Assembly (NCBI GenBank): GCA_034679345.1
Contig: JAXDAY010000008.1
Location: 1 to 64,000 of the forward strand
Direction of reading: 5' to 3'
Origin: JAXDAY01 sp034679345
Lineage (GTDB): Bacteria > Eisenbacteria > RBG-16-71-46 > CAIMUX01 > VGJL01
Length of the DNA stretch: 64,000 nucleotides
The position numbers and the translations under genes were made by a program. This document shows, piece after piece, positions 18,967 to 27,264 of the stretch. How positions within the stretch are numbered: position 1 is the first letter of the stretch; every line of letters starts with the position of its first letter. Under the pieces are notes generated by a model. The model ran no database searches. It saw only the letters and a program-made list of their open reading frames with translations, and was not told where the DNA came from.

Positions 18967-19920
18967 ATGGGCTGGGAATACAGCGAGAAGACGAAGCAGA
19001 TCTTCCTGGACGCGGTGCACGGGAAGCCCGGCACGCACATGGGGGAGATCGAGGACCCGGACGGGTTGGGAGAGCACGGCTCGATCGCTTGCGGCGACGC
19101 CCTGCGCTTCACCTTCCGCGTGGAGCGCCACCCGACCGATCCCCTGCAGGATGTGATCGTCGATGCCCGCTATCTGACCTTTGGATGCACTTCGGCGATC
19201 GCCTCGTCCGAAGCGCTCTGCATGATGATCACCTCGAAGCGGTTCACCCCGATCCAGGCGCTCACGATCACCAATGAGGAGATCGTCCGCTTCCTCGAGG
19301 GATTGCCGGACCAGAAGATCCATTGCTCCGTGATGGGAGCCGAGGCCCTGGAGGCGGCGGTCTTCAACTGGGCGCAGAAGCGCGGAGTCGATCTCGAGGC
19401 GCTGGGGATCGACCTCCACTCCGAGGAGAAGGAAGAGGGGCGGATCGTCTGTCAGTGTTACACGCTGAGCGAGCCGTACATTCGGCGAAAGATCAAGGAG
19501 CTGAATCTGCGGTCGATCCCGGAGATCACCTCGGCGATCAAAGCGGGAGGCGCGTGCATGTCGTGCCACCACACGCCGGGAGGCCTGCAGGATCTCCTCG
19601 ACGAGACCTGGGGCCGTCAACCCACGCGCCTGAAGGAGGCTCCGGCGCCGCCCGCGCCGCGGGAGACGGCCGCGGCCTCCGATCTCTCCCCCTTCCAGTT
19701 CTCCAAGCAGGTGGAGGCGACCCTCGCGAACTACGTGAGGCCGCTTCTCCAGCGCGACGGGGGGGACATCGAGCTGATCGACATCCGCGACCAGATCGTC
19801 TACGTGCGCCTCGCGGGATCCTGCGCAGGATGCCCCGGCGCCTCGATGACGATGAAGCTGATGGTGGAGAAGTCGCTCAAGGAAACGATCGATCAACGCA
19901 TCCGGGTCGTTTCCGTGTGA
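18967..19920 (+). CDS. nifU: three-domain Fe-S cluster scaffold NifU
   Basis: The 317-residue protein is a scaffold on which iron-sulfur clusters are built from sulfur supplied by NifS. It has all three NifU modules: an IscU-like domain with cluster cysteines C42, C74 and C120; a central bacterioferritin-ferredoxin-like [2Fe-2S] domain with C162, C164, C197 and C200; and a C-terminal Nfu domain with C286 and C289 (SCAGCPGA). A GAGGGAGGGGACG ribosome site precedes the ATG. nifS follows 22 bp later. No nitrogenase genes are seen, so it is probably the general or oxygen-sensitive-enzyme assembly system of an anaerobic or microaerophilic bacterium. Confidence 0.95.
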   Translation: MGWEYSEKTKQIFLDAVHGKPGTHMGEIEDPDGLGEHGSIACGDALRFTFRVERHPTDPLQDVIVDARYLTFGCTSAIASSEALCMMITSKRFTPIQALTITNEEIVRFLEGLPDQKIHCSVMGAEALEAAVFNWAQKRGVDLEALGIDLHSEEKEEGRIVCQCYTLSEPYIRRKIKELNLRSIPEITSAIKAGGACMSCHHTPGGLQDLLDETWGRQPTRLKEAPAPPAPRETAAASDLSPFQFSKQVEATLANYVRPLLQRDGGDIELIDIRDQIVYVRLAGSCAGCPGASMTMKLMVEKSLKETIDQRIRVVSV

Positions 19921-19942
19921 GGCCGCGAGGGCGAGGCGCGAG

Positions 19943-21181
19943 ATGAGCGGGACGGCGCGGACGATCTACCTGGACAACAATGCGACGACGGCCGTCGCGC
20001 CCGAGGTCTTCGAGGCGATGGTCCCCTACCTCGCATCGGAGTACTTCAATCCGAGCTCGGTCTACGAACGCGCGCGCCCTGCGGCCGAGGCGCTCAGGTC
20101 GGCGCGCGCGCGGGTGGCCGCTTTCCTGGGCGCCTCGAGCGAGGATGAGATCATCTTCACCTCCTGCGCCACGGAGAGCGTGAACGCGGCGATCCGCGGC
20201 GCAGCGGCCGCGCGGCCTGAGCGCAGGCACATCGTCACCACGACCGTGGAGCACCCCGCTGTCATGGAAGTCGCGAAGGGGATGGCGCGCGAGGGATACG
20301 CCGTGAGCTATCTTCCCGTCGACCGGCAGGGGCGGCTGGATGTCCGGGATCTGATCCAGGCGCTGCGCGGCGAGACGCTGCTCGTGGCGATCATGCACGC
20401 CAACAACGAGACCGGCGTCATCTTCCCCATCGCCGACCTGGCCCGGATCGTCAAGGAGACCGATCCGTCGATCCTCTTCCTCACCGACGCCACCCAGACG
20501 GCGGGAAAGATCCCGATCGATCTCTGCGGGGAGCTCATGCCCATCGACCTGCTCGCCTTCTCCGGCCACAAGTTGCACGCGCCGAAGGGGGTCGGGGCAT
20601 TATTCGTCCGCCGCGGCTCCCCGTGGCGTCCCTTCATGCTCGGCGGCCATCAGGAATCGGGACGTCGGGCGGGCACGGAGAACGTGGCGATGATCGCCGG
20701 GCTCGCCCGGGCCGTGGATCTCGCCGGGCATGAGCATGAGGCGGTCGATCACAGGATCGGCGCGCTGCGCGACCGCTTGGAGCGGGAGCTGACCCGCGCC
20801 ATCCCCTGTCTCGAGGTCAACGGCGGCGGCTCGCCCCGTCTCTCGAACACCCTCAATCTGTCGGTTCACTTCATCGAGGGGGAAGGAATCCTCTACCAGC
20901 TGAACGAGGCCGGGATCTGCGCTTCGAGCGGATCGGCCTGCACCTCGGGCTCACTCGAGCCGAGCCATGTGCTGCGCGCGATGAAGGTCCCCTTCACGGC
21001 GGTCCACGGCTCGATCCGCTTCTCCCTGAGCCGCTACACGACTCGAGAGGAGATCGACGAGGTGATCGCCGTCTTCCCTGCGGTCGTCGCGCGGCTGCGC
21101 CGGCTCTCCCCCTACTGGGACAACGCCTGCAACCGTCCGCGTCCCGAGGCGGAGCCGATGATGCGCGAGTCCTCGCAATAG
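19943..21181 (+). CDS. nifS: cysteine desulfurase NifS
   Basis: The 412-residue PLP enzyme converts cysteine to alanine and passes the sulfur as a persulfide to NifU. Type I aminotransferase fold signs include DNNATT at the N-terminus, NNETG, and the PLP lysine K210 in SGHKLHAPKG. The catalytic cysteine is C333 in SSGSACTSG, the short group I loop. It is paired with nifU in an evident operon and converges on polB, 34 bp away. In other selenoprotein producers NifS-type enzymes can also supply selenium to SelD; that role here is speculation prompted by the selenoprotein at 61972. Confidence 0.94.
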   Translation: MSGTARTIYLDNNATTAVAPEVFEAMVPYLASEYFNPSSVYERARPAAEALRSARARVAAFLGASSEDEIIFTSCATESVNAAIRGAAAARPERRHIVTTTVEHPAVMEVAKGMAREGYAVSYLPVDRQGRLDVRDLIQALRGETLLVAIMHANNETGVIFPIADLARIVKETDPSILFLTDATQTAGKIPIDLCGELMPIDLLAFSGHKLHAPKGVGALFVRRGSPWRPFMLGGHQESGRRAGTENVAMIAGLARAVDLAGHEHEAVDHRIGALRDRLERELTRAIPCLEVNGGGSPRLSNTLNLSVHFIEGEGILYQLNEAGICASSGSACTSGSLEPSHVLRAMKVPFTAVHGSIRFSLSRYTTREEIDEVIAVFPAVVARLRRLSPYWDNACNRPRPEAEPMMRESSQ

Positions 21182-21215
21182 CCGGGTGGACGCCGACGGC
21201 CGCAGCGACGGCCCC

Positions 21216-23528
21216 TCAGAAGAGCTTCGACTGTCCCGACCAGACCCACTCCCACGAGAGCCCCATGCAGGCGAGGACGGCTTCGGCGATCGGACGGATC
21301 TGCTTCTCGACATAGTGGTCGTAATCGAGCGGCTGGCTGAGGGAATCGATCGGCTCAGCCCCGGCGCCGGTCATGACGTAGCGGATCAATCGCCCGTCGC
21401 GATCGAGCATCTGTCTCGCCGCGCGAACATGCGGCGGGGTCGTCTTGGTGTAGCCCTCCGGATCCTTTCGAAGCGCTTTCGTGTAGACGAGCTGGGAATC
21501 GCGAGCGCCGGCGCGCACCTCCGAGACGAAGGAACGGATGAACTCGTCCACCGGCTCATCGTGAAAGACCCGCTGGAGCAGCTGCTTCTGGAACTCTTTC
21601 GCGAGATCGGTCCAATCGCGGCGCGCCGATTCGAGGCCCACGAAGACGATCTCCTCCTTGTCCCCGCTCCGGACGAGCCCGGCATAGCGCTTCTTGCTCC
21701 CCTCCCGGGAGTGACGAAGGCCGGGCAGAAAGAACCGCTCGTAGAGGCGCTCGAACTGGAGCAGGAGCCGGCTCTCGACGCGGTAGGCCGTCTTCAGGTG
21801 ATCGTAGAGAGCCCGGTTCGCGGCCATGACGAGCCTGCGTCCCAACCGTGCGGCCTCCTCCGCGTCCTCGATTCCGCTGGCCACGAACAGCGAGTCGGTG
21901 TCGCCGTAGAGCACGGAGTAGCCCTCGCCCTCCATGAATCGTTTCGTCCAGAAGAGGATCTCCTGGCCGAAACGGGTGATCGCGTTCGCCGTAGGGGGTG
22001 AATGGAATCGGCATCGCGAGGTCCCGAGCACGCCGTAGAAGGAGTTCATCAGGATCTTGTACGCGGTCGAGCCGATTGTGTCGCCGCGCGCCCTGGCGGC
22101 CTCCCGTTCCGGGAAGAAGCGATCGAGCAGTCCCGGGAGGATTCCTCCCTCCCTGCGGAAGTGGGCGCCGTTGGGGGCGCGGATCGTCTCCTGTCCCGGT
22201 TGTGGATCCGGCGTGTACGAGAGCGGGTCGAGATGGAAGGTGAGGATCAGGCTCGGATAGAGGCTTCGGTAGTCGAAGACCAGGATGTTTCGGTAGAGCC
22301 CCGGCTCCGCATCGAGCACGTAGCCGCCAGTGGTCGGCTCCGTCTCGGCGTCCGCCTCGACGCTCGGAGCCACGATCCCCCTCTTGTGGAGCTCGTGCAG
22401 GTAGAGGAAGTCGAAGGATGCGATCGAGGCGCCCACGCGGTCGAGGGGCATCCCGGTGAGGAGGCTCCGTCGGATCGCGAGCGGCACGAGGCCCAGCTTC
22501 TCGATGATCGCCTGGGCCAGCCGGGCGTCGGTCCTGTTGTACTCCACGAACTTCGCCGGGTCCCGTTCATATGCCTGCTGGATCCAGGCGGCGCGCCCTG
22601 AGCCGGCCACGACCTTTCCTTCCCCGAGGACCGCGCGGGCCGCGGTCTCCAGCCGGTAGTCCTCGAGCCTCACGAAGGAGCTTCGCAGGAGGGCGACTCC
22701 ATCGAGGACCACGCGCCCGGGCACGGACGCGCGGGACGCTCCCCAGAAGCTCCGGTCGAGCCGGATCGCGCAGCGCAGGTCCGCGCGGCCGATGAAGAAG
22801 TCGATGCCCAACTCGCGGCATCTCGAGTCGAGGACGGAGAGATCGAAATCGATCACGTTCCAGCCGACGATCAGGTCCGGATCGATCTCCCGCAGCCTCG
22901 CGAGGAAACCGATCAACAGCGTCCGCTCGTCGGGGAACGGTCGGGCTTCCGGCGGCAGTCGAGCCGGATCGGCGGAGACGATGAGAGCTTCGTCGACGCC
23001 CGCGCCGTAGAGCGCGATCGAGAAGAGCCGGCGCGCGGCCGGATCGGTCTCGATGTCGATGGAGAGGATCCGCAGATCCGGGATCCACTCGGCCGGTTCC
23101 AGCTCGGGGTTCTCGAAGATCCTGCCGACCAGCCGGCCCGGACGCGAAGGCCCCTCGATGCGCATCGCGCCGCGAATGCCCCGGTCGATGAGGAACCGGG
23201 TGGCGAAGGGGATGTCGGCTTCGAAGCAGACGATCCCGGCGGCCCCAAGCTTCTCGCGCGCGGGGGGGGCATCGGGAGGCGTTGGCACGACCACCTCGCG
23301 GACCGGCTCGCCCTGCATGGAGACCGACTCGCTGGGATCGATGCGGATGCGCGGACCGAGCAGGCCTGTGGCTCGGTGGGCGTCGGTGGCGCGGATGAAG
23401 AAGGAGGGGGAGCTCCGCGAATCCCGCACGACGAAGCTCTCCCCCGTTTCGAGCTTTCCGAAGAGGTGCACAACCGGCCGACCCGATTCGATCCGGTAGG
23501 TCGGGTGAAGGAGAAATCCTAGAGGCAT
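21216..23528 (-). CDS. polB: family B DNA polymerase (Pol II-like)
   Basis: The 770-residue polymerase has a 3'-5' proofreading domain with Exo I DIE (158-160), Exo II in GWNVIDFDL (222-230) and Exo III YNRTDARL (330-337). Polymerase motif A is DYRSLYPSLI (419-428), motif B is KILMNSFYG (491-499) and motif C is YGDTDS (541-546). All catalytic acids are present, so both activities should work. Bacterial Pol II enzymes act in repair and lesion bypass. The length is close to E. coli Pol II. It is the last gene of a leftward run, 49 bp after the small lysine-rich peptide. GGAGGAG lies 9 nt before the ATG. Confidence 0.93.
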   Translation of the reverse strand: MPLGFLLHPTYRIESGRPVVHLFGKLETGESFVVRDSRSSPSFFIRATDAHRATGLLGPRIRIDPSESVSMQGEPVREVVVPTPPDAPPAREKLGAAGIVCFEADIPFATRFLIDRGIRGAMRIEGPSRPGRLVGRIFENPELEPAEWIPDLRILSIDIETDPAARRLFSIALYGAGVDEALIVSADPARLPPEARPFPDERTLLIGFLARLREIDPDLIVGWNVIDFDLSVLDSRCRELGIDFFIGRADLRCAIRLDRSFWGASRASVPGRVVLDGVALLRSSFVRLEDYRLETAARAVLGEGKVVAGSGRAAWIQQAYERDPAKFVEYNRTDARLAQAIIEKLGLVPLAIRRSLLTGMPLDRVGASIASFDFLYLHELHKRGIVAPSVEADAETEPTTGGYVLDAEPGLYRNILVFDYRSLYPSLILTFHLDPLSYTPDPQPGQETIRAPNGAHFRREGGILPGLLDRFFPEREAARARGDTIGSTAYKILMNSFYGVLGTSRCRFHSPPTANAITRFGQEILFWTKRFMEGEGYSVLYGDTDSLFVASGIEDAEEAARLGRRLVMAANRALYDHLKTAYRVESRLLLQFERLYERFFLPGLRHSREGSKKRYAGLVRSGDKEEIVFVGLESARRDWTDLAKEFQKQLLQRVFHDEPVDEFIRSFVSEVRAGARDSQLVYTKALRKDPEGYTKTTPPHVRAARQMLDRDGRLIRYVMTGAGAEPIDSLSQPLDYDHYVEKQIRPIAEAVLACMGLSWEWVWSGQSKLF

Positions 23529-23577
23529 CGCCTGGAGCTCCTCCCCATCGCGTTGCCTCCTCGGGCAAGGCGCCGGA

Positions 23578-23676
23578 TTACGCCCCCTTCTTCGCTCTCT
23601 TCTCGGCCCTCTTCTCGATCAGGCTCTTCTTTGGCTTCTTCTTCTGCTCTTTCTTGGCTTCCTTCTTCTCGCCCAT
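23578..23676 (-). CDS. 32-residue lysine-rich basic peptide
   Basis: A short frame starts at the ATG at 23676 behind GGAGGG at ideal spacing. It encodes MGEKKEAKKEQKKKPKKS and continues LIEKRAEKRAKKGA, almost entirely Lys, Glu, Arg and Ala. The in-frame extension to 23802 lacks a ribosome site and reads like non-coding sequence, so I left it out. The composition suggests a highly charged helix that could bind RNA, DNA or the ribosome. No family is recognised with confidence. It precedes polB by 49 bp on the same strand. Confidence 0.5.
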   Translation of the reverse strand: MGEKKEAKKEQKKKPKKSLIEKRAEKRAKKGA

Positions 23677-23782
23677 CGTACCCTCCAAGTGCTCCGACCG
23701 GCGCACTCCGAGAGCGCCAGTCGAGACGATCGCGTCATGCCGGGATTCTAAGGGGATGGGCGGGAGGGGATCAAGGCGAGGA

Positions 23783-23837
23783 CGCGAGAACCGGGGGTCC
23801 ACTGCGACGCGCCGCAGCGATCCCCCCGGTTCTCGCG
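23783..23837. terminator. perfect 15-bp inverted repeat downstream of the response regulator gene
   Basis: CGCGAGAACCGGGGG (23783-23797) is perfectly complementary to 23823-23837. The 25-nt loop itself contains a smaller CTGCG/CGCAG hairpin. It begins 11 bp after the stop of the response regulator on the minus strand. There is no T-run, so it may be a Rho-type or RNA-stabilising end rather than a classic terminator. Confidence 0.5.
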
Positions 23838-23847
23838 AGCCGTCCGG

Positions 23848-24282
23848 TCAGAAGCCGACGACCCGATCGACCCGATTCTCCTGGCGATCCAGGAGCTCCC
23901 GGATCTTCTCCAGGAGCTTCCGCGGGCTGAAGGGTTTGGCGATATAGTCGTCCGCGCCCGCGGCGAGACCCGTTTCGCGGTCGACGGGACGTCCCTTGGC
24001 GGAGAGGAGGATCACGGGCAGCGTGCTCGTGCGCTTCGACTGCCGGATCCGCCGGCAGATCTCATAGCCGTCGAGCTTCGGCATCATGATGTCGAGGACG
24101 ACGAGGTCTGGATCCTCCCGCTCGATCATCCGCAGGGCCTCTTCCCCATCCGAGGCGGTGAGGACCGAGTACCCCTCCATGGTCAAGCTGAACTCGAGGA
24201 TGTGCACGATGTAGATCTCATCATCGACGACAAGGATGCGTTTCCTGTCCACTCTCGCCTCCCCCGGAGACTCAGTCTCCAC
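23848..24282 (-). CDS. single-domain (CheY-like) response regulator
   Basis: The 144-residue protein is essentially only a receiver domain. The acidic pocket is D20-D21, the phospho-acceptor is D64 (VVLDIMMPKLDG), the switch residue is S94 and the conserved lysine is K116 (IAKPFS). There is no DNA-binding or enzymatic output, so it probably works by protein contact. Its start overlaps the end of the upstream regulator by 11 bp, a sign of translational coupling. No histidine kinase is encoded nearby, so the input is unknown. Confidence 0.9.
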   Translation of the reverse strand: METESPGEARVDRKRILVVDDEIYIVHILEFSLTMEGYSVLTASDGEEALRMIEREDPDLVVLDIMMPKLDGYEICRRIRQSKRTSTLPVILLSAKGRPVDRETGLAAGADDYIAKPFSPRKLLEKIRELLDRQENRVDRVVGF

Positions 24283-25204
24283 GACGTTCCCAGACGGCCA
24301 GGCTTCCGGCCTGGGACTTGCCGAAGCGTTTCAGCTCCGCCGCGATGTCGGAGAGCTGCCCCACGTGCGTGATCGCCCGATCGACGTTCGTGACTCCAGC
24401 GATCGTGACGGTCATCAAAGGAATGCGAGCGATTTCGTTCTGCCGGTTCGTGACGACGACATAGCCGCGACTTCGGTCCTTCTCGGAGTAGAGAAGGGGC
24501 GCCTTTTCGTCGAAGTCGAGAACGATCCCGTCGGCCACCCGGCGTCCGTGATCCGGGTCTGAGAAGACGACGAAGTCGTCGCCTCCCACGTGCCCGACGA
24601 AGTCGCCGGAGCCGCCGCAGCGGCCCACGGCCCGCAGCAGAATGGAGGCGGTCATCCGGATCGCCTCGTCGCCCTTCTGGTAGCTGTAGTAATCGTTGAA
24701 TGCCTTGAAGTTGTCGATGTCGATGTAGAGCAGGGCGAACTTCTCGCCGCTCTGGATTCGCCGCGTCGCCTCGGCCTCGATCGCCACGTTCCCGGGGAGC
24801 CCGGTCAGGGGATTCGCCTCCCTCTGCAGCCGGCTCCAGTGAAGAATGTTCCGGACCCGGATGAGAAGCTCGTCGAGAGAGTACGGCTTGGTCAGGTAGT
24901 CGTTGGCTCCAACGTCCAGCCCCGCGATCTTGTCCTGGATCTGGCCCCGCGCCGTGAGCATGATCACGGGGATCTGGCTCGTCAGGAAGCTCGCCCTGAG
25001 CTGCCGGCAGACCTCCGATCCATCCATTCGCGGCATCATCACATCGAGCAGTACGAGATCGGGAAGGACCTCCTGGACCTTCTCGAGGCCCTCGACCCCG
25101 TCATCGGCCGTCATCACGTCGTAGCCGGCTCCTTCGAGCTGGAACTTCAGAATCGTCCGCAGCGCCGACTCGTCTTCTACGACCAGGATCTTCTCGTGAC
25201 TCAT
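24272..25204 (-). CDS. response regulator with a GGDEF-type (GGDDF) domain
   Basis: The 310-residue protein has an N-terminal receiver domain (D10-D11, phospho-acceptor D54, K106 in LTKPYS) and a C-terminal GGDEF-family domain (about 130-310) with NPLTGLPGN and IDIDNFKAFND. The signature loop reads GGDDF (207-211). The fourth residue, usually Glu, is Asp, and no RxxD inhibitory site precedes it. It could be a diguanylate cyclase of reduced activity or a degenerate c-di-GMP or GTP sensor. It overlaps the single-domain regulator by 11 bp and is presumably regulated with it by phosphorylation. Confidence 0.88.
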   Translation of the reverse strand: MSHEKILVVEDESALRTILKFQLEGAGYDVMTADDGVEGLEKVQEVLPDLVLLDVMMPRMDGSEVCRQLRASFLTSQIPVIMLTARGQIQDKIAGLDVGANDYLTKPYSLDELLIRVRNILHWSRLQREANPLTGLPGNVAIEAEATRRIQSGEKFALLYIDIDNFKAFNDYYSYQKGDEAIRMTASILLRAVGRCGGSGDFVGHVGGDDFVVFSDPDHGRRVADGIVLDFDEKAPLLYSEKDRSRGYVVVTNRQNEIARIPLMTVTIAGVTNVDRAITHVGQLSDIAAELKRFGKSQAGSLAVWERRGD

Positions 25205-25593
25205 GCTGTCAGGGCTCCGTTGACCATTCCAGAGGCGGGCATCTGATGGTCGTATCGGTCGCTCGGCTCGACACCGTTAGATCCCGGATCGTTCCGGGGC
25301 CTGCCCGATTCGCTGCAATGACCGTGCCACCCCGCCACCTTCGCCGCAGGGCCTCGAAACCGGCGGATTCAGAGGCTGCGCGGATCCATGCGCGGCGATG
25401 GAAGACCCGCGCGGAGACAGGCGGACGTGCAAAACGCACGCGGCCGCGCTGGCGCCCCGCATCCTGCATGCCCGGCCATGCCGGTCGCGACTGCCGAGCG
25501 GCCCCACCCGCTTTGGGCGGTTTCCCCCACGGATTCAGCCAAACGGAGTCGAGAGCAGCGCGGATCGCGCGGTCGGACCGGTCTCCCGGTTCC
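25205..25593. other. 389-bp intergenic region without recognised features
   Basis: The gap lies between the start of the GGDDF regulator and the stop of tsaD, both leftward. It presumably contains the promoter of the regulator pair. I see no clear -35/-10 pair, no riboswitch consensus and no tRNA. Open frames crossing it on either strand lack ribosome sites and family resemblance. Confidence 0.5.
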
Positions 25594-26625
25594 TCAGCGG
25601 CCCGCGAAGGCGGGGAAATCGTCGAGGTTCGGCGTGGCCGTCAGGGCGAGACCATCGTCCTCGCCCGCCTCGAGCCTTCGCAACCCCGCGAGGCCGATCA
25701 TCGTGGCGTTGTCGGCGCAAAGCGCCGGGCTGGGGTAGCCGACTGCCACGCCGAACCGGGCTCCCAGCGCCTCCGCGCGCCGGCGCAGCGAGGAGTTGCA
25801 GGCCACGCCGCCGCACAGAAGCAGGCGGGGAGCACGCGTCCGGTCGAGGCCGGCCTCGAGCTTCGCGATGAGCACATCGACGAGAGCGGCCTGGAACGAG
25901 GCGCAGACGTCGGCGACGAATCGATCGGAAGGGTTTGCGGCATCCCAATCCGGGGAGCGCTCGAGAAAGAGCTTCACGGCGGTCTTCAGTCCGCTGAAGG
26001 AAACGTCCAGGTCCCCGTCGGAGAGCCCGAGGTACGCCCGAGGGAAATCATAGGCCCGCGGATTCCCAGAGGCCGCGAGCCGATCGATCGCCGGACCCCC
26101 GGGGAATCCGAGATTCAGGAGCTTCGCGACCTTGTCGAACGCCTCTCCGGCGGCATCGTCCCTCGTCGCCCCGAGGAGCTCGTAATCCCCCCAGGCGCGC
26201 GCATGGAGAATCTCGGTGTGCCCCCCGGAGGCGACGAGCGCCAGAAACGGCGGCTCCCAGGCTCGCTCGGCGCGGACGGCGTGCAGGTGCCCTTCGATAT
26301 GGTTCACCCCGACCAGTGGGAGTCCCCGGCCCAGGGCGATGCCCTTGGCGAGGCTCAACCCCACGAGGAGACATCCGACGAGCCCCGGGCCCTGGGTCAC
26401 GGCGATGCCGCGGATCTCCTCCCAGCCGACGCCCGCCTCGGCCATCGCGAGCCGGATTGTGGTGAGCAACAGGCGGAGATGCTCTCGCGAAGCGAGCTCG
26501 GGCACGACTCCGGCGTATTCCCCATGGATGAGTTGACCCGAGACGATGCTCGAGACGGGGCGGCCGTCTCTCGTGAGAATCGCGGCGCAGGTATCGTCGC
26601 AGGAGGTCTCGATCGCCAGGTACAT
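25594..26625 (-). CDS. tsaD: tRNA N6-adenosine threonylcarbamoyltransferase TsaD
   Basis: TsaD transfers the threonylcarbamoyl group to A37 of ANN-decoding tRNAs, working with TsaB and TsaE. The 343-residue ASKHA-fold protein has the typical start (LAIETSCDDT), the metal-binding histidines H109 and H113 (VNHIEGHLHA), the ASGGHTE loop and a C-terminal LLLCGGVACNS motif. Its ATG directly follows the stop codon of the DUF302 gene with no spacer, so the two are translated from one message. It is essential in most bacteria. The assignment is secure. Confidence 0.96.
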   Translation of the reverse strand: MYLAIETSCDDTCAAILTRDGRPVSSIVSGQLIHGEYAGVVPELASREHLRLLLTTIRLAMAEAGVGWEEIRGIAVTQGPGLVGCLLVGLSLAKGIALGRGLPLVGVNHIEGHLHAVRAERAWEPPFLALVASGGHTEILHARAWGDYELLGATRDDAAGEAFDKVAKLLNLGFPGGPAIDRLAASGNPRAYDFPRAYLGLSDGDLDVSFSGLKTAVKLFLERSPDWDAANPSDRFVADVCASFQAALVDVLIAKLEAGLDRTRAPRLLLCGGVACNSSLRRRAEALGARFGVAVGYPSPALCADNATMIGLAGLRRLEAGEDDGLALTATPNLDDFPAFAGR

Positions 26626-27030
26626 CTACTTCGCGACGCTCTCCAGGACTCGGACCATCCGCTCGCGCACGTCTCGCGCCAGATCCTCCAGATCGGGGCG
26701 CCCGACATTGCCCAACTGAACCGCGGGATCGATGGTCACGATGACGGACCGGCCCGGCTCCTTCTCGTAGACGACGACGTTGCAGGGCAGGAGAACGCCG
26801 ATGTGCGTCTCTGCGGAGAGGGCGCGGTGAGCCAGGGGCGGGTTGCACGCCCCGAGGATCGCGTACTTGCGGAAATCCAGGTCGAGCTTCTCTCGGATCG
26901 TCGCCTTCACGTCGATCTCGGTGAGCACTCCGAACCCCTGTTCCTTGAGCGCGGCGATCGCCCGCTCCCGTGTCTTCTCATAGGTGTCGGGCACCTCGAT
27001 CGAGAGGTTGTATCGACCTTGCTGGATCAT
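26626..27030 (-). CDS. DUF302 family protein
   Basis: This 134-residue protein matches the DUF302 fold, with an N-terminal YEKTRERAIAALKEQGFGVLTEID-type helix-strand unit and the motif YAILGACNPPLAHRAL near 76-92, then LLPCNVVVYE. Family members are small soluble proteins of unknown biochemical role, sometimes near thiol or redox genes. The two cysteines (in GACNPP and LLPCN) are the conserved ones of the family. A strong AAGGAGGAG ribosome site precedes the ATG. It is immediately followed by tsaD, likely through promoter sharing rather than shared function. Confidence 0.85.
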   Translation of the reverse strand: MIQQGRYNLSIEVPDTYEKTRERAIAALKEQGFGVLTEIDVKATIREKLDLDFRKYAILGACNPPLAHRALSAETHIGVLLPCNVVVYEKEPGRSVIVTIDPAVQLGNVGRPDLEDLARDVRERMVRVLESVAK

Positions 27031-27185
27031 GGGCTCCTCCTTCGAATTCCGAGCGTGGCTCCGCGGACGGATTGCAGTCTCCTGTCAACGATAGCACTCA
27101 CCCGCTCCACCCGGACCGCTTGCCGGTCCGGGAGCCCGGTCTTCGGCGCTGCGGGAAAGCCCTATCAGAGCATCTTCTATGGAGC

Positions 27186-27215
27186 TTGGCCCATCGCGCG
27201 TCGATCTTCTATACT
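27186..27215 (+). promoter_or_regulatory. promoter of the alanine-dehydrogenase-family operon
   Basis: TTGGCC (27186-27191), 18 bp, TATACT (27210-27215), about 50 bp before the ATG at 27265. Four of six bases match the -35 consensus and five of six the -10. Confidence 0.5.
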
Positions 27216-27264
27216 GCGGACGGTGGTTGGCAAGGGATGGGCTGGAGAAAAGGAGGAACGGGCG

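Noticed and set aside
25205..25593. c-di-GMP riboswitch upstream of the GGDDF regulator
   Set aside because: I could not find the GEMM consensus on the minus strand in this gap.
25246..27264. Long plus-strand frame upstream of the alanine-dehydrogenase-family gene
   Set aside because: It is antisense to tsaD and DUF302. Its translation is Arg/Gly/Pro-rich with no family resemblance; the real start is the ATG at 27265.
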